Of a stretch of DNA of 64,000 nucleotides, positions 59,630 through 64,000 are shown piece after piece (positions within the stretch are counted from its first letter, which is position 1; each line of letters starts with the position of its first letter). A program made the position numbers and the translations under genes. The stretch is from Chloroflexota bacterium (lineage in GTDB: Bacteria; Chloroflexota; Anaerolineae; Anaerolineales; Villigracilaceae): NCBI GenBank assembly GCA_016235445.1, contig JACRLB010000017.1:124001-188000 (forward strand), given 5' to 3'. The notes under the pieces are model-generated. The model made no database searches. It had not been told where the DNA came from and was given only the letters and a program-made list of their open reading frames with translations.

Positions 59630-60406
59630 TCATTCGTTCTTTATTCTTGTGAACGCCTGTTTGATTTGCACCTGCAATATATCGAAGAACTCGGACAGGC
59701 GGTCCCGTTCATTGAGCGGCACAAAGGGGCGCAAATCCAAAACGAAATCCTTTTTAGAAAATGATGCGACTCTTTCGATAATAGCTGAGTTTGAGACCTC
59801 CGATATTTCATAATACGCCAGTTTTTTGCGGAGGATATTCTGGCGCACTTCCGTTCCTTTGGACAACAAAAACCATAAGTCGTACAGGTCGCGCCCTTTT
59901 TTGCGCGTCATTACCGCGCGTATCTTCTCTGCGAGAACCTCCTCTTGCGACAGATGATAAACATAGGACGTGAAAAGTACCGGATATGCAGTTTGAATGA
60001 TGGAACGGTCGTTTGAAAAAATTTTTTCACGAAAAGAAAAATCGAGTGCAATGTATGTTTTGTAGGGGAGGATATTCTCTGCCGCCAAAAGGAATTGTTT
60101 CCCTGCAACGCTTTTTCTTTCCTTCCATGTTATGCCTTCCTCATCTTCCATTCGCTTTAGTATAGTTGTGATATACGCATCGAATTCAGGCATGGTGGAC
60201 ATAATCGAAAAATCAAGGTCCTCGGAGAAACGCGGCGCCTGATAGATCAAATGGATGGCTGTGCCGCCTTTGAAAAAAATATTCTGGCTGAACGTTTTTT
60301 GATAGAGTTTTTGCAGGAAAACAAGCTGCAAATACTCGCGGAATATTACAGTTTCATTGATCCTGTATTTCTTTGCCAATACGCTGACTTGTTCCTGAGT
60401 GATCAT
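59630..60406 (-). CDS. abiEii: AbiEii-type nucleotidyltransferase toxin
   Basis: 258 residues. Motif I 'FFKGGTAIHLIYQAPRFSED' plus 'LDFS' gives the GG...SxDLD nucleotidyltransferase pattern, and motif III is 'EKIRAVMTRKKGRDLYDLWF', both conserved in the AbiEii/DUF1814 family. Predicted type IV toxin that adds nucleotides to tRNA (as in MenT-class homologues), giving growth arrest or phage abortive infection. The ATG overlaps the antitoxin stop by 4 nt. Confidence 0.88.
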   Translation of the reverse strand: MITQEQVSVLAKKYRINETVIFREYLQLVFLQKLYQKTFSQNIFFKGGTAIHLIYQAPRFSEDLDFSIMSTMPEFDAYITTILKRMEDEEGITWKERKSVAGKQFLLAAENILPYKTYIALDFSFREKIFSNDRSIIQTAYPVLFTSYVYHLSQEEVLAEKIRAVMTRKKGRDLYDLWFLLSKGTEVRQNILRKKLAYYEISEVSNSAIIERVASFSKKDFVLDLRPFVPLNERDRLSEFFDILQVQIKQAFTRIKNE

Positions 60407-60981
60407 AAAATGTCCATTCCGTTCATGGTCGGGAACTCCTTCGCGTACAACGCGAAGCGCGCCTTATCCAGTTTTGAGGTATCCAATTCGTCAGTGTGAA
60501 CAATCGCGAGACCCTTGGAGGTTAAGTAAAGCAAATCCAGCAGAGCTTTTTCGGGCTGCGCAATGAGGAAACCTTGAATGGATTCGTAGCCCCAGAAAAG
60601 CGGTCTTTTTATCCGGGCATAGCGGTATGTTTTTTCATCAACGGTTTTTGTAACCGGTTTTCTGGTCGTCATGCTGGCGACCTCATACGGAAATTGCGAA
60701 AGAACGCCGTGAAAATTAAGCGCCGCCTCCAATGAAACATAGGATGGTTCATAGAGAAAATTGGCAATGCGGAAATCATGCACGCGCCGGCCGGCCAGCA
60801 TGTACTTATCCCTCTCCAATTTTTGCAAAATATTCTGGCGCATTAAACGGGCGAGCATGGAAAAGAAAGCCGCCTGCGAAACCTTTGCCCCCAACATATC
60901 GCGCAGTGTCTTTGTGGTGAACAATTCCAGTTTCGATTGGTAGATTTGCTTTACCAGTACGGCAGAATTTGACGTTTCCAT
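60403..60981 (-). CDS. abiEi: AbiEi-type antitoxin / winged-helix repressor
   Basis: 192 residues. N-terminal winged helix ('LFTTKTLRDMLGAKVSQAAF', 'MLARLMRQNILQKLERDKYM'), then the AbiEi antitoxin domain ('YEPSYVSLEAALNFHGVLSQ', 'PEKALLDLLYL'). It represses its operon and counteracts AbiEii without direct binding in studied cases. Start ATG 60981. An inverted repeat expected as operator was not resolved. Confidence 0.87.
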   Translation of the reverse strand: METSNSAVLVKQIYQSKLELFTTKTLRDMLGAKVSQAAFFSMLARLMRQNILQKLERDKYMLAGRRVHDFRIANFLYEPSYVSLEAALNFHGVLSQFPYEVASMTTRKPVTKTVDEKTYRYARIKRPLFWGYESIQGFLIAQPEKALLDLLYLTSKGLAIVHTDELDTSKLDKARFALYAKEFPTMNGMDIL

Positions 60982-61116
60982 ATACTCTTGATTCTACATA
61001 GTATGCAGAAACGTGTCAAGATGGCAACTAACGTTTCAGTGTTTGAATGTTCAAGCCTCATTTTCATCCTTCTGAAAATGAAGGTTTTCGCCCCGAGCCG
61101 TGTCTAATCCAGTAGA

Positions 61117-61668
61117 ATGACCGTCATGGACAGCCACTGGCTTGAACAATGCCGGGAGGGAGATTCACTCGCCATCGAAAAAATGGTGCATACCTATCAA
61201 AGGGATGTGTACCGCCTGGCGCTCTCCATTCTCGACGACCCCGACGAAGCGGAAGACGGTACGCAGGAAACCTTCCTTGCCGCTTTACGCGCCCTCTCAT
61301 CGTTCCGCGAGGATGCGGCTTTCAAGACCTGGCTGTTCAGCATCACCATCAATGTGTGCCGTTCCCGTTACCAGCGCGGAAAAACCCGCGGCAGGTTACA
61401 GCAGATTCTGCAGAGTCTGTTTCACCTGCGCGGCGAGGTTGAACATCCCGAAACAGCGGCGATGCAGAATCAAGCGGATGCCGAACTCTGGAATGCGATC
61501 CGAACTCTCGACGAAAAACACCGCGTCCCGCTTGTGCTTCGCTACTATCATGACCTGCCGATAGCTGACATTGCCGCGATGTTAAACATCCCGCCCGGAA
61601 CAGTCCACTCCCGCCTGAATCATGCGCGCGAAAAATTACGCGCCCAATTGAAAGAAGAGCCAAGATGA
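61117..61668 (+). CDS. ECF-type RNA polymerase sigma factor
   Basis: 183 residues. Sigma2 region 'YQRDVYRLALSILDDPDEAE' with 'DGTQETFLAAL', and sigma4 helix-turn-helix 'LPIADIAAMLNIPPGTVHSR'. No sigma1.1 or sigma3, so it is an ECF factor. The stop overlaps the next ATG by 4 nt. The next gene encodes a zinc-finger anti-sigma. A GTGTCTAAT sequence 20 nt before the start could be an autoregulated -10, but no firm -35 was fixed. Confidence 0.92.
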   Translation: MTVMDSHWLEQCREGDSLAIEKMVHTYQRDVYRLALSILDDPDEAEDGTQETFLAALRALSSFREDAAFKTWLFSITINVCRSRYQRGKTRGRLQQILQSLFHLRGEVEHPETAAMQNQADAELWNAIRTLDEKHRVPLVLRYYHDLPIADIAAMLNIPPGTVHSRLNHAREKLRAQLKEEPR

Positions 61669-63734
61669 CAGGGATCAACCATAAACAAGCCCAACGTTAT
61701 CTGCGCACCGCCGCGGACGGATTGCTCCGCGAGAATCAACGCGCCCTGCTCGACGTACACCTGCGCGAGTGCAGTTCCTGCCGCGCCGAAGCAGGCGAGT
61801 TGAACGCACTCGAAGCGCGTTTGAAGAAAAGCTTTCAGGAAAGATGGGATGTAAATGACGGTCCTTCCAAAAGTGTGATGACAACCATTCAATCACGATC
61901 ACGGAGGATCATTATGACGAACCGAATCAATACCGCGCTGAAAACTGGCGCCGGACTAGTGGCATTGCTTGTGCTGGGAGTTTTGTTCAACCCTGTGTTC
62001 AAGCAATTACAGGAATATTCAGAACAAAATAATTCAATTCCCGGTGATACCTTATCAACACCTCAGCCATACAATGGCTTAATCGCATTCACCTCGCAAA
62101 AAAACAACAACGTCGGAATTTATACAATGCGTGCGGATGGCAGTAACTTAATCAAATTAACCGACAACTCTGCTAACAATTACAGTCCCATCTGGTCGCC
62201 CGACGGAAAAAGGATTGCGTTTACCAGTGATCGAACCGATCAAATTGATCATACCGGGAATGTAGACATCTTCGTGATGAACTCTGATGGAAAAGAATTA
62301 ACTCAACTTACCGACACTCCCGGCTATGATGACTTTTTAGCATGGTCACCGGATGGGCAGAAGATTCTTGTCCAATTCAATCAAGGGGGGCATCTCAGTA
62401 CTGACGGTCAACTGATCGTTATGAATTCAGATGGGAGCAATAAAATAGCCCTGACCAAAGAAACAGGGCCAAACACATTTTTGAGTTGGTCTCGTGACGG
62501 ACAAAAAATCGTTTATCAAAAATACCCACCCGATCCCAACATAAATGAACAGGATGCTGGAATCTATATCGTTGATATTGATGGCACCAACTCACACAAA
62601 TTGGCAACGGATATAGATATGGGCGCAAAGAAAATCCAATGGCAAGATTCGGAGCATTTTCTCGGGGTGGGTTTCGAGCAGAAGCCAGAAGAACAACCTG
62701 AATGGTCTCTATATTGGTTCAGCGCTGACGGTAGTTTGCCATTGAAAATTTCTACCTACAGCACGCCTATCGCCGCTGTATTTGAGAAGACTTATGTGGT
62801 TGAGGGTCAAAACGCTTTATTGTGGTATTCGATTGAAGGTGACCATACACTTTTATCGCCGCCTTTGTCATCCTGGAGTTTCTCTGAAATTTGTAAAAAA
62901 CCTAGCGACCCTTACCTGGAAGATACTCAACACGTCATCTCGCCTGACGGAAAATACGTATTTGTAACCATCCATTGCTGGGAAGGTCTTTTCTGGTCAT
63001 ATCTTGAAAGCGCAGATGGTTCGGAAATCACTCAACTAACCGGCATGTCTACATTCAATCCATCTGAATTAAAGTGGTCTCCTGACGGGGAATTTATCAG
63101 CTTTACAATCAACAGTACTAATGGTGAAACCCCATCCTCAAGCCTTTACCTTCTTGAGTTAGGAAACATACTGAAAGACCCGTCAGCAAAACCTGTGCAA
63201 CTAACTGCGGATGGCGGATGGAGCACAGGCGCGGTTTGGCAGCCACAGCCAAAAAATGACGTTGTCGAAAATGTGCTGACGCCCGCGCCTCCTGCATTCT
63301 CGCTGACAGTACAGGAGGCAGAAGCATTAGCCGGATTTGATGTGCTTGAGCCATCCTATCTTCCCGAAGGTTATGCCTTCCAAGGGGCATCCTATGATCC
63401 TCAAACTCAAAAAGTTGCATTGAAATATGGCAACAATCCAAGTTTGGGCGTAATATACATTTATCAACAGCACGAAGATTTTCCCAGCGACCCGACCCTT
63501 CCTTCTCATGCAACACCCGCACCTATTGGAGATGTGATAGGAGAGTATTTCCATGGGGCATGGGTTTATGAACCAGCAGGAACAACGACTCCACGCTGGG
63601 ACAGGAATGCAGATTACTACTCTCTGAGTTGGCAGAAGGATGGAATTTCCCTTGCCGTAGATTTTCTCGGAGGTGAAACGATTCCGCCCATTCAGTTAAA
63701 TGAATTGACGGCAATTGCTGAAAGTATGAAATAG
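61665..63734 (+). CDS. Anti-sigma factor fused to an extracellular TolB-like beta-propeller
   Basis: 689 residues. A cytosolic zinc-binding anti-sigma domain with H-x3-C-x2-C ('DVHLRECSSC', residues 27-36) is followed by one membrane helix ('AGLVALLVLGVLFNPVF', about 103-120), then WD40/PD40-type repeats ('YSPIWSPDGKRIAFTSDR', 'DDFLAWSPDGQKI', 'NPSELKWSPDGEFISFT') and a DUF4367-like C-terminal domain ('LAGFDVLEPSYLPEGYAF'). It would hold the ECF sigma at the membrane and release it in response to an outside signal sensed by the propeller. Confidence 0.88.
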   Translation: MTGINHKQAQRYLRTAADGLLRENQRALLDVHLRECSSCRAEAGELNALEARLKKSFQERWDVNDGPSKSVMTTIQSRSRRIIMTNRINTALKTGAGLVALLVLGVLFNPVFKQLQEYSEQNNSIPGDTLSTPQPYNGLIAFTSQKNNNVGIYTMRADGSNLIKLTDNSANNYSPIWSPDGKRIAFTSDRTDQIDHTGNVDIFVMNSDGKELTQLTDTPGYDDFLAWSPDGQKILVQFNQGGHLSTDGQLIVMNSDGSNKIALTKETGPNTFLSWSRDGQKIVYQKYPPDPNINEQDAGIYIVDIDGTNSHKLATDIDMGAKKIQWQDSEHFLGVGFEQKPEEQPEWSLYWFSADGSLPLKISTYSTPIAAVFEKTYVVEGQNALLWYSIEGDHTLLSPPLSSWSFSEICKKPSDPYLEDTQHVISPDGKYVFVTIHCWEGLFWSYLESADGSEITQLTGMSTFNPSELKWSPDGEFISFTINSTNGETPSSSLYLLELGNILKDPSAKPVQLTADGGWSTGAVWQPQPKNDVVENVLTPAPPAFSLTVQEAEALAGFDVLEPSYLPEGYAFQGASYDPQTQKVALKYGNNPSLGVIYIYQQHEDFPSDPTLPSHATPAPIGDVIGEYFHGAWVYEPAGTTTPRWDRNADYYSLSWQKDGISLAVDFLGGETIPPIQLNELTAIAESMK

Positions 63735-63781
63735 ATTTGCAAAGTCCAACTTTTCGTTCGTGTGCAATCCGTTTTCGGTAT

Positions 63782-64000
63782 TTACAAAGTGACAGTCACC
63801 TCACAGGTGACTGTCACTTTAAAAGAATTCAAGGGGAGGATCAATTTTGTTGAAACAGGGTCAGGCATCAGGTCAGGGGTGAGGCGTTGAACTGCATCCA
63901 AACTGGCGGTAAAGAACTGAGCATTTCTTTCATCCGAAGAGTAAAATAAAGCAACCCTGATGGGGTGAAATTCGTATTTATGGTTGCGCGTAATTTGGCG
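63782..64000 (-). CDS. 3' end of an unknown protein, partial (start outside the window)
   Basis: The minus strand is open from the window edge to TAA at 63782-63784, 72 codons. The peptide includes 'VALFYSSDERNAQFFTASLD' and ends 'LNSFKVTVTCEVTVTL'. The last 12 codons lie in a perfect hairpin (63786-63820), so the C-terminus derives from a repeat. The family is not recognised from this piece. Confidence 0.45.
   Translation of the reverse strand, partial: RQITRNHKYEFHPIRVALFYSSDERNAQFFTASLDAVQRLTPDLMPDPVSTKLILPLNSFKVTVTCEVTVTL
63786..63820. repeat. Perfect 16-bp hairpin (terminator-like or repeat)
   Basis: Arms 63786-63801 (AAAGTGACAGTCACCT) and 63805-63820 with loop CAC. It lies 52 nt past the anti-sigma gene stop, between convergent frames, so it could terminate both, but it lacks a T run. 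Confidence 0.7.

Noticed and set aside
1-64000. tRNA or rRNA genes
   Set aside because: No tRNA-like cloverleaf with a GGTTCGAATCC-type arm, and no rRNA, was recognised by eye; a tRNAscan-SE run would settle this.

Overview
The window looks like a chromosomal segment of a Chloroflexota bacterium, most likely of the Anaerolineae/Anaerolineales type. This is an inference from the gene content: several large GT39/DUF2298 (Chlor_Arch_YYY) membrane proteins, short tandem ChrA proteins, a KimA-type potassium permease with TrkA-like partners, and a genome unusually rich in palindromic and 7-bp-period repeats. No rRNA or tRNA was recognised.

Layout. 0-6 kb: the end of a secreted GH26-like hydrolase, a short-chain chromate transporter pair, a tandem universal stress protein, two convergent MntA/HepT toxin-antitoxin pairs, an unknown membrane protein and mutM. 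6-11 kb: an NAD(P)-binding protein, then a cobalamin riboswitch controlling btuF, followed by btuC and btuD. 11-13.4 kb: cysS, whose 3' end is duplicated around a small inserted membrane-protein gene. 13.4-20 kb: a type I restriction-modification locus (hsdM-hsdS ... hsdR) invaded by a REP-associated tyrosine transposase (RAYT) and eight copies of its probable REPIN repeat. 20-25.7 kb: rlmB, a GH1 beta-glycosidase, tex, an aminoglycoside-kinase-like gene and a 50-residue membrane protein on the other strand. 25.8-30.2 kb: a heterodimeric ABC exporter with a Phd/VapC toxin-antitoxin pair between its two genes. 30.4-37.9 kb (minus strand): two TrkA-type proteins, a KimA-like K+ permease, a large hybrid histidine kinase without a response regulator, and a PlsC acyltransferase. 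38-53.5 kb (minus): cmk and a surface-glycan block of GT-C glycosyltransferases, two YYY-domain proteins, a DUF952 protein, two methyltransferases and a GT4 glycosyltransferase. 53.6-59.5 kb: a small membrane protein, mscS, a nucleotide-sugar epimerase, a flippase-like LPG-synthase-TM protein and lepA. 59.6-64 kb: an AbiE toxin-antitoxin pair, an ECF sigma factor with a fused anti-sigma/beta-propeller protein, and the end of an unknown gene.

The most unusual structure is the RAYT/REPIN-sculpted hsd locus. REPINs of about 95 bp with AGACCTGACAGGTTTC-like ends occur in tandem at both flanks of hsdM-hsdS. Each is separated by a copied piece of the neighbouring gene: the first 23 hsdM codons with their ribosome binding site on one side, and the HsdS C-terminal segment on the other. 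HsdS is truncated by one REPIN, the RAYT gene carries an in-frame REPIN in its own coding sequence and ends inside another, and one copy lies between the cobalamin riboswitch and btuF.

Other repeat families also enter coding sequences in frame: palindromic GGGAGAGGG/GGGTGAGGG elements, CTTCGAC/CTCAG elements, and 7-bp-period arrays. Defence and stability modules are dense (type I R-M, AbiE, two MntA/HepT pairs, Phd/VapC), set among ordinary housekeeping genes.
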